Shown here: in pieces, positions 25,948-33,562 of the stretch | Layout of the letters: the number at the start of each line of letters is the position of its first letter | How positions within the stretch are numbered: the first letter of the stretch is position 1 | Source of the DNA: Dysgonomonas sp. UBA7710 | Lineage (GTDB): Bacteria; Bacteroidota; Bacteroidia; Bacteroidales; Dysgonomonadaceae | NCBI RefSeq assembly: GCF_002482385.1 | Contig: NZ_DLFW01000023.1 | Span: 62,001-126,000, forward strand | Direction of reading: 5' to 3' | Length of the DNA stretch: 64,000 bases | Translations under genes and position numbers: made by a program | The notes under the pieces: model-generated | The model's input: only the letters and a program-made list of their open reading frames with translations | Databases searched by the model: none | What the model was told of the DNA's origin: nothing

Positions 25948-26712
25948 ATGAACATTATACTATTACAAACCGACATACAATGGCAAAAGCCAAATGAAAA
26001 CAGGACGCACGCAGAGACGATAATCGACACGTTGCCACAGGCAGATTTGGTTATCTTACCTGAAATGTTTACCTCCGGTTTTTGTATGGCCCCCGCAGAA
26101 GTTGCGGAAAAGGCTGACACCGTGACTCTTCAATGGATGCAAACAATTGCTATGAAAAAGAAAGCGGCGATTGCAGGAAGCGTGTCAGTTGAAGACGGAG
26201 GAAGATATTACAATCGTTTCTATTTCGTAAAACCCGACGGCAGTTATACCGCTTATAATAAAAAGCATCTGTTTACATTCTCAGGTGAGGACAAAGAATA
26301 TGCAGCAGGAGATGAAAGGGTAATAGTAGAATATAAGGGGGTTAGAATATTACTGCAAATCTGCTATGATCTGCGCTTCCCTGTATTTTCCAGAAACAGG
26401 GGCGATTATGATATGATTATCTATGTCGCCAACTGGCCTACCGTCCGTATCGATGCATGGAATACTCTGCTCAAAGCGCGCGCTATAGAGAACCTTTGTT
26501 ATGTAGCGGGAGTGAACAGGGTAGGGAATGATCCCGGCAACAGCTATAATGGAGGTACCGTACTGCTCGATTATATGGGGAAATCCATTGTATCGGCAGA
26601 AGATGGTCTGGAGAATGCAGTTTGCGGAGAAATAGATATGCAGATGTTAAAAGACTTTCGTGAAAAATTTCCGGCGCTCAACGATGCCGATAAATACAGA
26701 ATAATCAACTAA
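25948..26712 (+). CDS. nitrilase-superfamily amidase, omega-amidase-like
   Basis: Carbon-nitrogen hydrolase of about 254 aa from the chosen ATG (25942 is also possible; the frame extends to a TTG at 25891 but those residues do not fit the family). The catalytic triad is visible: Glu in VILPEMFTSGF, Lys in AYNKKHLF and Cys in LLQICYDLRFPVFSR, followed by ANWPTVRIDAWNTLLKARAIEN. The closest type is YafV/Nit2 omega-amidase, which hydrolyses 2-oxoglutaramate and 2-oxosuccinamate from glutamine transaminase side reactions. It ends one base before the iorA ATG, so it shares its transcript. Confidence 0.85.
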   Translation: MNIILLQTDIQWQKPNENRTHAETIIDTLPQADLVILPEMFTSGFCMAPAEVAEKADTVTLQWMQTIAMKKKAAIAGSVSVEDGGRYYNRFYFVKPDGSYTAYNKKHLFTFSGEDKEYAAGDERVIVEYKGVRILLQICYDLRFPVFSRNRGDYDMIIYVANWPTVRIDAWNTLLKARAIENLCYVAGVNRVGNDPGNSYNGGTVLLDYMGKSIVSAEDGLENAVCGEIDMQMLKDFREKFPALNDADKYRIIN

Positions 26713-28299
26713 ATGAGAGAAAAACTATTAATGCTGGGAGACCAGGCTATTGCCCTGGGTGCTATCCATGCAGGTATCACGGGAGTTTACGCTTATCCCG
26801 GAACGCCTTCTACAGAAATCACAGAATACATTCAGGATTCGCCATTGGCACAGGAACGGAATATTCACAGTCAATGGTGTACCAATGAGAAAACGGCTAT
26901 GGAAACGGCTTTAGGCGTGTCGTATATAGGGAAACGCGCACTGGTGTGTATGAAACATGTGGGACTGAATGTAGCAGCCGATGCCTTTGTAAATTCGGCT
27001 ATGACGGGAACAAATGGCGGACTGGTAGTCCTTGTGGCTGACGATCCCTCGATGCATTCTTCGCAGAATGAGCAGGACTCGCGTTTTTATGGTAAGTTTG
27101 CGTTTACACCTATATTCGAACCATCGTCGCAACAGGAGGCATATGATATGGTGCGTTATGCCTTCGATGTTTCGGAAAAATACGAATTGCCTGTCTTGAT
27201 GAGACTGACTACCCGTATGGCACATTCGCGCGCTGTGGTTGAAATATCCGGAATCAGAGGACAGAATGAAATAAAGTTTCCCGAAGACAAATCACGTTGG
27301 GTACTGCTTCCTGTAAATGCGAGAAGAAGATACAACGAACTTTTGACTGCACAACCCGGACTGGAGAAGATTTCGGCCGAATCCCCTTATAATCTTTATA
27401 AGAAGGGTAGCAGGCAAGGTATCATTGCTTGCGGAATAGGGTATAACTACCTGATGGAGAGCTTTCCGGACGGATGTGACCGCACCGTGTTGAAAATATC
27501 ACAGTATCCTTTGCCGAAAGAGCTTATACGGGAAGTGCTGAATGAATGCGATGAGGTCTTGATTCTCGAAGACGGACAACCTTTTGTAGAAGAGCAGCTT
27601 CGCGGATTGCTGGATGAAACAGGAAAGATTAAAGGACGCCTGACTGGTGAATTGCCACGGGTAGGAGAACTTACACCCGACAATGTTCGCGCAGCATTGG
27701 GTTTCTCGGTTAAAGTGTATCAGGGAGCAAGTGAAAATGTCGTAGCCCGTCCACCTGCATTATGTACAGGGTGCGGACACAGGGATGTATATGATGCGTT
27801 GAATGAAGTGCTCCGCGAATATGAGAATGCAAAAGTGTTCAGTGATATAGGTTGTTATACGCTTGGCGCATTGCCACCTTTCCGGGCCATAGATACCTGT
27901 GTGGATATGGGTGCGTCCATAACGATGGCTAAAGGTGCTGCTGATGGAGGTTTGTTCCCATCGGTAGCGGTTATTGGCGATTCCACTTTCACTCATTCAG
28001 GAATTACAGGATTGTTAGATGCCGTAAATTCGAATGCCAGTGTGACCATTGTTATTTCAGATAATTTGACTACAGCTATGACCGGAGGGCAGGATTCTGC
28101 AGGATACGGGAAACTGGAGGATATATGTCTTGGTGTTGGTGTGGAAAGAGAACACCTGCGCATTGTGATTCCGTTACCGAAGAATATAGAGGAGATAAAG
28201 GATATTATTCGTGAAGAAATTGAATATAACGGTGTTTCAGTTATTATCCCTCGCAGAGAATGTATACAGACACTGAAAAAACATGGAAAGAAAAAATAA
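26713..28299 (+). CDS. iorA: indolepyruvate ferredoxin oxidoreductase, alpha subunit, without ferredoxin domain
   Basis: TPP enzyme of the 2-oxoacid:ferredoxin oxidoreductase family, linking aryl pyruvates and aryl-acetyl-CoA. 528 aa. The N-terminal pyrimidine domain has YAYPGTPSTEITEYI, NEKTAMETALGVSY and DDPSMHSSQNEQDSR. The C-terminal TPP domain has LCTGCGHRDVYDAL, SDIGCYTLG and IGDSTFTHSGITGLLDA. Archaeal IorA (~600-640 aa) ends in two 4Fe-4S motifs; this protein stops at RRECIQTLKKHGKKK with none. Electrons must leave by a separate carrier. Contiguous with iorB. Confidence 0.92.
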   Translation: MREKLLMLGDQAIALGAIHAGITGVYAYPGTPSTEITEYIQDSPLAQERNIHSQWCTNEKTAMETALGVSYIGKRALVCMKHVGLNVAADAFVNSAMTGTNGGLVVLVADDPSMHSSQNEQDSRFYGKFAFTPIFEPSSQQEAYDMVRYAFDVSEKYELPVLMRLTTRMAHSRAVVEISGIRGQNEIKFPEDKSRWVLLPVNARRRYNELLTAQPGLEKISAESPYNLYKKGSRQGIIACGIGYNYLMESFPDGCDRTVLKISQYPLPKELIREVLNECDEVLILEDGQPFVEEQLRGLLDETGKIKGRLTGELPRVGELTPDNVRAALGFSVKVYQGASENVVARPPALCTGCGHRDVYDALNEVLREYENAKVFSDIGCYTLGALPPFRAIDTCVDMGASITMAKGAADGGLFPSVAVIGDSTFTHSGITGLLDAVNSNASVTIVISDNLTTAMTGGQDSAGYGKLEDICLGVGVEREHLRIVIPLPKNIEEIKDIIREEIEYNGVSVIIPRRECIQTLKKHGKKK

Positions 28300-28300
28300 T

Positions 28301-28885
28301 ATGAAACTCGATATAATACTTTCAGGTGTAGGCGGACAAGGGATACTTTCCATTGCTGCCATTATTGGAGAAGCCTCGCTTCGGGAGGGGTTGCATATCA
28401 AACAGGCCGAGGTGCACGGTATGAGCCAACGGGGAGGGGATGTACAGTCCAATCTCCGTATATCGTCGGTACCGATACATTCCGACCTTATTGCAAAAGG
28501 AGGTGCAGATGCCATTATATCATTGGAACCGATGGAGGCTTTACGCTATATTCCGTACTTATCCGAAGAGGGTTGGGTGGTAACCAATATTTCGCCTTAT
28601 GTTAATATTCCCAATTATCCCGAACCGGATACGATCCTTAAAGAATTATCTTCATTGCCCAATGTCATACTTCTGGATGTGGATGCTATTGCTAAAGATG
28701 CTAAAGTGGCCAGGGCTGCCAATATGGTATTGCTGGGAGCTGCTTCTGTGATACTGGGTATAGAAGCATCAAAACTGGAAGAAGCTATTGCGCAGGTATT
28801 CGGCCGTAAAGGAGAATCTGTAGTGGATATGAATATAAAAGCCTTCAGGGAGGGGAAACGCGCAGGCGAAAAACAAATGGAATAA
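28301..28885 (+). CDS. iorB: indolepyruvate ferredoxin oxidoreductase, beta subunit
   Basis: Gamma-type/beta subunit that completes IorA, ~194 aa. DIILSGVGGQGILSIAAIIGEAS, KQAEVHGMSQRGGDVQSNLRI and DAIISLEPMEALRY are the family motifs. I place the start at 28301, one base after the iorA stop. An in-frame ATG at 28283 lies inside iorA and would give six more residues and coupled translation. Confidence 0.92.
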   Translation: MKLDIILSGVGGQGILSIAAIIGEASLREGLHIKQAEVHGMSQRGGDVQSNLRISSVPIHSDLIAKGGADAIISLEPMEALRYIPYLSEEGWVVTNISPYVNIPNYPEPDTILKELSSLPNVILLDVDAIAKDAKVARAANMVLLGAASVILGIEASKLEEAIAQVFGRKGESVVDMNIKAFREGKRAGEKQME

Positions 28886-29241
28886 TGAGAGGAATGATTC
28901 TTGTTTGCTATGTCTCAAGAACGAAACATCCGGGGTATTGCAGGCTAAGTGCCCGAGGATTATATTTTTTTGGTAAAAGTTTATCTATATAGTAAGCTAT
29001 TAGCCCCTAGCTGTTAGCTTTTAGCTCTTTGAAAAAATAATTAGCAGATTTGTAAATTAGCATATTAGCAAATGTTTTAAACTAAAAGTGAAAGAAAATG
29101 AAAAACTAAAAATTAAGAGTGAAAAATATTTATCACTTATCACTTTTAGCTCTTCGTTTTTCATTTTTCGTTAAAAACATTGGCACATCGGCAAATTGAT
29201 TAATCGGTACATTGATTTCTGTTACCTTTGTTACCTTTTAT

Positions 29242-29338
29242 CCCCCGCTGGCGCGGACTTCCAGTCCGTGTCTTGTTGACAGGTCAAAAATGTTTGCTAC
29301 ACAACACACAGACACGGGACGTCTGCGCGAGCGGGGGG
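29242..29338. repeat. large GC-rich imperfect hairpin
   Basis: The left arm runs CCCCCGCTGGCGCGGACTTC and on to CAGTCCGTGTCTTG. The right arm, from CAACACACAGACACGGGAC to GCGCGAGCGGGGG, is its imperfect complement. The GCGGACTTCCAGTCCGTG core is a word I associate with dispersed intergenic repeats of Bacteroidota. It could also end transcription from iorB. Confidence 0.6.
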
Positions 29339-29487
29339 TGTAGAAATGAAAAGTGAAAAGCGAAAAATGAAGAATATGAGAGAAAAGTTGACAAATGAAA
29401 AACATATGAAATGTGTCAGGTTTGTCAGGTTTTAACAAGTATTAAGTTTTAAGTAAAAAGTAACAGGAATGAAGAAAGCGTAAATTG

Positions 29488-29523
29488 TGTTACCTCTGTT
29501 ACTTTTTAACTATATATAGTTAA
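29488..29523 (-). repeat. AT palindrome plus GTAAC words, copy 1
   Basis: The palindrome TTAACTATATATAGTTAA is at 29506-29523. Read on the minus strand it is followed by AAAAGTAACAGAGGTAACA. This 36-nt unit matches 54126-54161 on the plus strand at 34 positions. Confidence 0.75.
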
Positions 29524-29597
29524 TAAAAGTAAAATAATAAAATGAAAACAGCAGAAAAAGTTGTCAGATATGTCAGATTTTAACAAGTAGTATAAAA

Positions 29598-30908
29598 ATG
29601 CAAAACAGAATATTCAGTCAGGATCTGGTAAATCAGGTTGTAAACGAACTAAAGATAGCCGATCTGGAGAAAGCTACTATAGGGGAGGTACTCCTATTGG
29701 CTTCGAGCCTCGAACAGATTACAGGCATTCCTTTTATCCGTATGGATCAGGGTGTACCGGGACTTAAACCCTGCCGGATAGGTATAGATGCGGAGAAAAA
29801 AGCGTTGGATGAGGGCGTAGCTTCGATGTATCCGGCTGCTGCGGGTATTCCTGTGTTGAAGGAAGAAGCATCCCGTTTTGTTAAAGCGTTTCTCGATGTT
29901 GATATATCATCAGGCTCATGCATACCGGTTACAGGTTCGGTTGCCGGTTCTTTCAGTTCCTTTATCGCCTGCAACCAACGAGATAAAGATAAGGATACTG
30001 TATTATTTATCGATCCCGGCTTTCCTATACAGAAATCCCAATTGAAAATACTTGATATTAAATATATAGAATTTGATGTCTACAATTACAGGGGGGGAGG
30101 CTTAAAAGCTAAACTTGAAGAATTATTGGAAAAGGGCAATATATCTTCTATCGTATATTCCAATCCGAATAATCCGGCCTGGATATGTCTGACGGAGGAT
30201 GAATTGCAGATAATAGGAGAATTGGCCACTAAATATGATGTAATAGTTCTTGAAGATCTGGCTTACTTTGCAATGGATTTCCGTACCGACTTCGGTAAGC
30301 CTTTTCAAGCGCCTTTTGTGCCTACTGTGGCCAGATATACCGGTAATTACATTCTGATGCTTTCGGCTTCCAAGATATTCAGCTATGCAGGACAACGCGC
30401 CGCAGTTCTTTGTATTTCGGATAAATTATTTTCCCGTAAATTTGAAGCATTGGCGCAGAGGTATTCCGGTTCGGGTATTTTCGGACCTGTATTTATCGGG
30501 GAAATACTATATATGATAACATCCGGCATAACTCATTCCACTCAGTATGGCTATGCTGCTATGCTAAGAGCCGCATCGGACGGCGAACTGGATTTTGTGA
30601 AAGAAACAAGTGAATATGGCAGGCGTGCCCACCGTATGAAGGAGCTATTCAATAAATACGGTTTTCATGTAGTATATGATAAAGATATTGACAGGGATAT
30701 TTCCGACGGATTCTTTTTTACAGTCGGTTATAAAGATATGTCCTGTGCCGAGTTGATGCGGGAGTTGCTTTATTATGGAATCAGTTCCATAGCTCTGTCT
30801 ACTACAGGAAGCGAACAACAGGGCATCAGGGCGTGCTGCTCGCGCATGCATGATGATTTATACACTGTACTGGATGAAAGATTGAGGTTTTTCAGATTAG
30901 ACCATTAA
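29598..30908 (+). CDS. PLP aminotransferase, class I/II
   Basis: 436 aa, fold-type I. The PLP Lys is residue 259 (SASKIFSYAGQR), with SNPNNPAW near residue 190, VLEDLAYFAMD near 218 and the phosphate-binding Arg in the same SYAGQR segment. No signal peptide. It lies between iorAB and the aryl-CoA ligase, so I infer an aromatic aminotransferase converting phenylpyruvate or indolepyruvate to Phe, Tyr or Trp, or the reverse. Substrate is not shown by the sequence. A TGTCAG-word repeat ends 9 bp before the ATG. Confidence 0.85.
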   Translation: MQNRIFSQDLVNQVVNELKIADLEKATIGEVLLLASSLEQITGIPFIRMDQGVPGLKPCRIGIDAEKKALDEGVASMYPAAAGIPVLKEEASRFVKAFLDVDISSGSCIPVTGSVAGSFSSFIACNQRDKDKDTVLFIDPGFPIQKSQLKILDIKYIEFDVYNYRGGGLKAKLEELLEKGNISSIVYSNPNNPAWICLTEDELQIIGELATKYDVIVLEDLAYFAMDFRTDFGKPFQAPFVPTVARYTGNYILMLSASKIFSYAGQRAAVLCISDKLFSRKFEALAQRYSGSGIFGPVFIGEILYMITSGITHSTQYGYAAMLRAASDGELDFVKETSEYGRRAHRMKELFNKYGFHVVYDKDIDRDISDGFFFTVGYKDMSCAELMRELLYYGISSIALSTTGSEQQGIRACCSRMHDDLYTVLDERLRFFRLDH

Positions 30909-30939
30909 CAGGATAAACGACTAAAAAAACTAACATATT

Positions 30940-32241
30940 ATGATTTGGAATGAACCTAAAGAGTGCATGAGCCCCGAAGATAAGCGTAATCTGCAAGGTG
31001 AGCGTCTGCGAAAGCTGGTAGACAGAGTGTATCATAATACACCGTTCTATCGTCGCAAAATGCAGGAGATGAATATAATGCCTGACGATATAAAGACGGT
31101 GGACGATATTGTAAAGTTACCGTTTACTACGAAGCAGGATTTACGGGACAATTATCCTTACGGGTTATTTGCCTTGCCGATGTCTGAAATAATAAGGCTG
31201 CATGCATCATCCGGGACCACAGGCAAACCAACGGTTGTGGGCTATACCCGCCGCGATTTATCTATCTGGTCTGAAATGATAGCCCGTAGCCTGAGCGCGT
31301 ACGGAACAAACCCGCACGATATTTTTTCGGTGGCATATGGCTATGGATTATTTACCGGTGGATTGGGATTGCATTATGGAGTAGAACGTCTTGGGGCAAC
31401 GGTCATTCCCATGTCGAGCGGAAATACATCGAAACAAATTCAGCTTATGCACGACTTTGGAGTTACAGCCATTGCCTGTACTCCTTCTTATGCTTTATAC
31501 CTGGCCGAAGCCATGGAAAAGGCAGGGATACCACGTGAAGAATTCAAATTGCGTACGGGTATTTTCGGGGCAGAACCGTGGACAGAAAATATGAGAAAAG
31601 AAATAGAAGCAAAACTTGGGATAAACGCTTACAATATTTACGGATTGAGTGAAGTGATGGGGCCGGGTGTGTCACACGAATGCCAGTACAAAGACGGGTC
31701 GCATATTATAGATGACCATTTTTTACCGGAAATTATATCACCTGATACATTGGAACAATTGCCATATGGAGAACAGGGGGAATTGGTATTTACCACACTT
31801 ACAAAAGAGGGCTTGCCGTTATTGCGTTACCGTACAAAAGACCTTTGTTCAATGATAGAGGAACCCTGCAAATGCGGGCGTACCAGTGTGCGTATGAGCC
31901 GGATAGTAGGACGCAGCGACGATATGCTGATTATCCGTGGCGTGAATGTATTCCCATCGCAGATAGAAAGTGTAATACTGGAAATGGAAGAATTTGAACC
32001 GCACTATCTGCTGATAGTAGACCGGGTAAACAATCTGGATATACTGGAAGTACAGGTTGAAGTCCGCGACGGGTATTTTTCTGATGAAATCTCAAAGATT
32101 ATGGCATTGAAAAAGAAGATAGCCCATCGCCTGCAAAGCGTGCTGGGAATCAGTGCCGATATAAAACTGGTTGAGCCGTACAGTATCAAACGAAGTGAAG
32201 GTAAGGCACAACGTGTAATTGATAAACGTATCTTTAATTGA
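30940..32241 (+). CDS. paaK: phenylacetate-CoA ligase (aryl-acid CoA ligase)
   Basis: Adenylate-forming ligase activating phenylacetate or indoleacetate to its CoA thioester. 433 aa, full length. LHASSGTTGKPTVVGYTRRDL (P-loop) near residue 85, FGAEPWTENMR near 210, YNIYGLSEVMGPGVSHEC near 228, RYRTKDLC near 295, and VGRSDDMLIIRGVNVFPSQIE with C-terminal RSEGKAQRV. Placed directly with IorAB it can feed aryl-acetyl-CoA to reductive carboxylation, or drain it toward ATP formation. Confidence 0.92.
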   Translation: MIWNEPKECMSPEDKRNLQGERLRKLVDRVYHNTPFYRRKMQEMNIMPDDIKTVDDIVKLPFTTKQDLRDNYPYGLFALPMSEIIRLHASSGTTGKPTVVGYTRRDLSIWSEMIARSLSAYGTNPHDIFSVAYGYGLFTGGLGLHYGVERLGATVIPMSSGNTSKQIQLMHDFGVTAIACTPSYALYLAEAMEKAGIPREEFKLRTGIFGAEPWTENMRKEIEAKLGINAYNIYGLSEVMGPGVSHECQYKDGSHIIDDHFLPEIISPDTLEQLPYGEQGELVFTTLTKEGLPLLRYRTKDLCSMIEEPCKCGRTSVRMSRIVGRSDDMLIIRGVNVFPSQIESVILEMEEFEPHYLLIVDRVNNLDILEVQVEVRDGYFSDEISKIMALKKKIAHRLQSVLGISADIKLVEPYSIKRSEGKAQRVIDKRIFN

Positions 32242-32248
32242 TTAGCTT

Positions 32249-32674
32249 ATGACAATAAAACAACTATCTATTTTTGTAGAAAATAAGACAGGACGGCTGA
32301 ACGAGGTAGCGCATGTACTGGGGAAGAACGGAGTGAATATGAAAGCATTCAGCCTTGCCGAAAGTGCCGATTTTGGGATTTTACGCCTGATAGTATCCGA
32401 TGTGGATCTGGCTGTAAGGGTACTTAAAGAGGCTCACCTGGGTGTAAGTGTAAATGACGTGCTTTGTCTTTCATGTCCTAATACGCCGGGTTCGTTGGCT
32501 ACAATATTGGAATATCTGGCAAAAGAAAATGTATTTATTGAATATATGTATGCCTTTTCGAGTGGTGAAAGGGCTAATGTGGTTATAAGGCCTACAGATA
32601 TAAAAAAATGTGTGGAGATATTGACTGTGAATAATTGTGAATTATTGAATCAGGATAAGATAAAAGGGTGCTGA
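32249..32674 (+). CDS. tandem ACT-domain protein
   Basis: 141 aa with two ACT domains (residues ~1-68 and ~69-138). Each begins with a beta-strand and a Gly-x-Leu turn: LSIFVENKTGRLNEVAHVL and LSCPNTPGSLATILEYL. ACT domains bind amino acids and control enzymes. Seven bp downstream of paaK, it probably senses an aromatic amino acid for this cluster. Such PaaK-ACT pairs are common in anaerobes. Confidence 0.88.
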   Translation: MTIKQLSIFVENKTGRLNEVAHVLGKNGVNMKAFSLAESADFGILRLIVSDVDLAVRVLKEAHLGVSVNDVLCLSCPNTPGSLATILEYLAKENVFIEYMYAFSSGERANVVIRPTDIKKCVEILTVNNCELLNQDKIKGC

Positions 32675-32690
32675 TATCCTTTCCATAATA

Positions 32691-32730
32691 AAGCGACCTT
32701 TAGTCCGGTCCTGTTCCAAAGGTCGTTTAT
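32691..32730. terminator. bidirectional terminator, end of the ior cluster and PUL 1
   Basis: The stem CGACCTTT (32694-32701) pairs with AAAGGTCG (32718-32725), flanked by A and T runs. Convergent stops lie on both sides. Confidence 0.7.
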
Positions 32731-32737
32731 CATCAAA

Positions 32738-33562
32738 CTAGTATAAGACAGAAGCTCCTAATATGCTGATATCCTCCTTTTTTGATATTCTGATTTCTAA
32801 TTTCTTTACAGTTTCAGGATATGGAAATGTATCTAATGTTTCCATCATTGCAGGAGCAAAGAATTTGTAAGCATTGGATATGCTGCCACCCATAATTATA
32901 ACAGAGGGATCGTACGCAAAAAGAATCACTTTCATCAGGTTACCAATGTGGTGTCCGGCTTCTTTCCATATCATTAAGGCTTCGTCATCTCCTTCAGATG
33001 CTTTATCAAAAGCCTCTCTTCCGGTAATTCCGTGCTCCCTCACAAAATAAGAACTGCTGCAATAGGACTCATAATCATATTCCAGATAAGGCAGGCACCC
33101 GATTTCTCCGGCACCGGTATTATCTCCGTTATATAATTTACCATCAATAATTATACCTGCACCTACACCTGTGCCTAAAGCAACCGCGACAATATTGCTG
33201 AAGCCATTACCTTCTCCGAAGTAATGTTCGCCGAGAGCAAAACAGTTGCAATCGTTATTTACAGAAACCGGGATTTTGAATTCTTCTTCCAGGATATCTT
33301 TCAGGTGTACTTCTTTCCACGAAGGTATATTCGCCACATTGTAGACGATACCTCTTTCGGCATCGACTACCGATGGAACACCTATACCTATGCTTTCTAT
33401 ATCCTGATTTATTAATTGGTGTATCATTCCTTTTAGTTGACCGATAACAGCCTCTTCCGGTTCGTTAGCCTTGCATGGTTCGGCTACCCTGCCGATTATT
33501 TTACCATTCGATACAATGCCCATCCGGACATTTGTACCACCTAAATCTATACCTATTTTCAT
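32738..33562 (-). CDS. ROK-family sugar kinase without the zinc motif
   Basis: 274 aa. The ATP phosphate motif IGIDLGGTNVRMG is at residues 3-15, IESIGIGVPSVVD near 56, the catalytic Asp in VSVNNDCNCFALGE near 102, and VALGTGVGAGIIIDGK near 127. The usual ROK zinc segment (HxxxxxCxCGxxGCxE) is replaced by GEIGCLPYLEYDYESYCSS. It overlaps the glycosidase gene by 4 bp and is the last gene of PUL 1, so it likely phosphorylates the released hexose (mannose or glucose). Confidence 0.85.
   Translation of the reverse strand: MKIGIDLGGTNVRMGIVSNGKIIGRVAEPCKANEPEEAVIGQLKGMIHQLINQDIESIGIGVPSVVDAERGIVYNVANIPSWKEVHLKDILEEEFKIPVSVNNDCNCFALGEHYFGEGNGFSNIVAVALGTGVGAGIIIDGKLYNGDNTGAGEIGCLPYLEYDYESYCSSSYFVREHGITGREAFDKASEGDDEALMIWKEAGHHIGNLMKVILFAYDPSVIIMGGSISNAYKFFAPAMMETLDTFPYPETVKKLEIRISKKEDISILGASVLY

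Larger units (their letters stand above)
28886..29597. repeat. 712-bp repeat-rich gap holding pieces of six word families
   Basis: No gene is supported here. In order I see: TTAGC words (28993-29029); ATTAGCA/AAT words (29039-29074); a GTGAAAAATGAA hairpin (29084-29172); GGCACAT words (29179-29212); TGTTACC words (29220-29236); a large GC-rich hairpin (29242-29338); further GTGAAAAATGAA words (29343-29387); TGTCAGG words (29413-29440); an AT palindrome with GTTAC words (29488-29523); and TGTCAGA words (29561-29588) ending 9 bp before the next start codon. Confidence 0.7.

Noticed and set aside
28886..29597. CRISPR array, suggested by many short repeats in the gap
   Set aside because: Repeat units are 7-10 nt, degenerate and arranged as inverted pairs, with no constant repeat-unique spacer period and no cas genes in the window.
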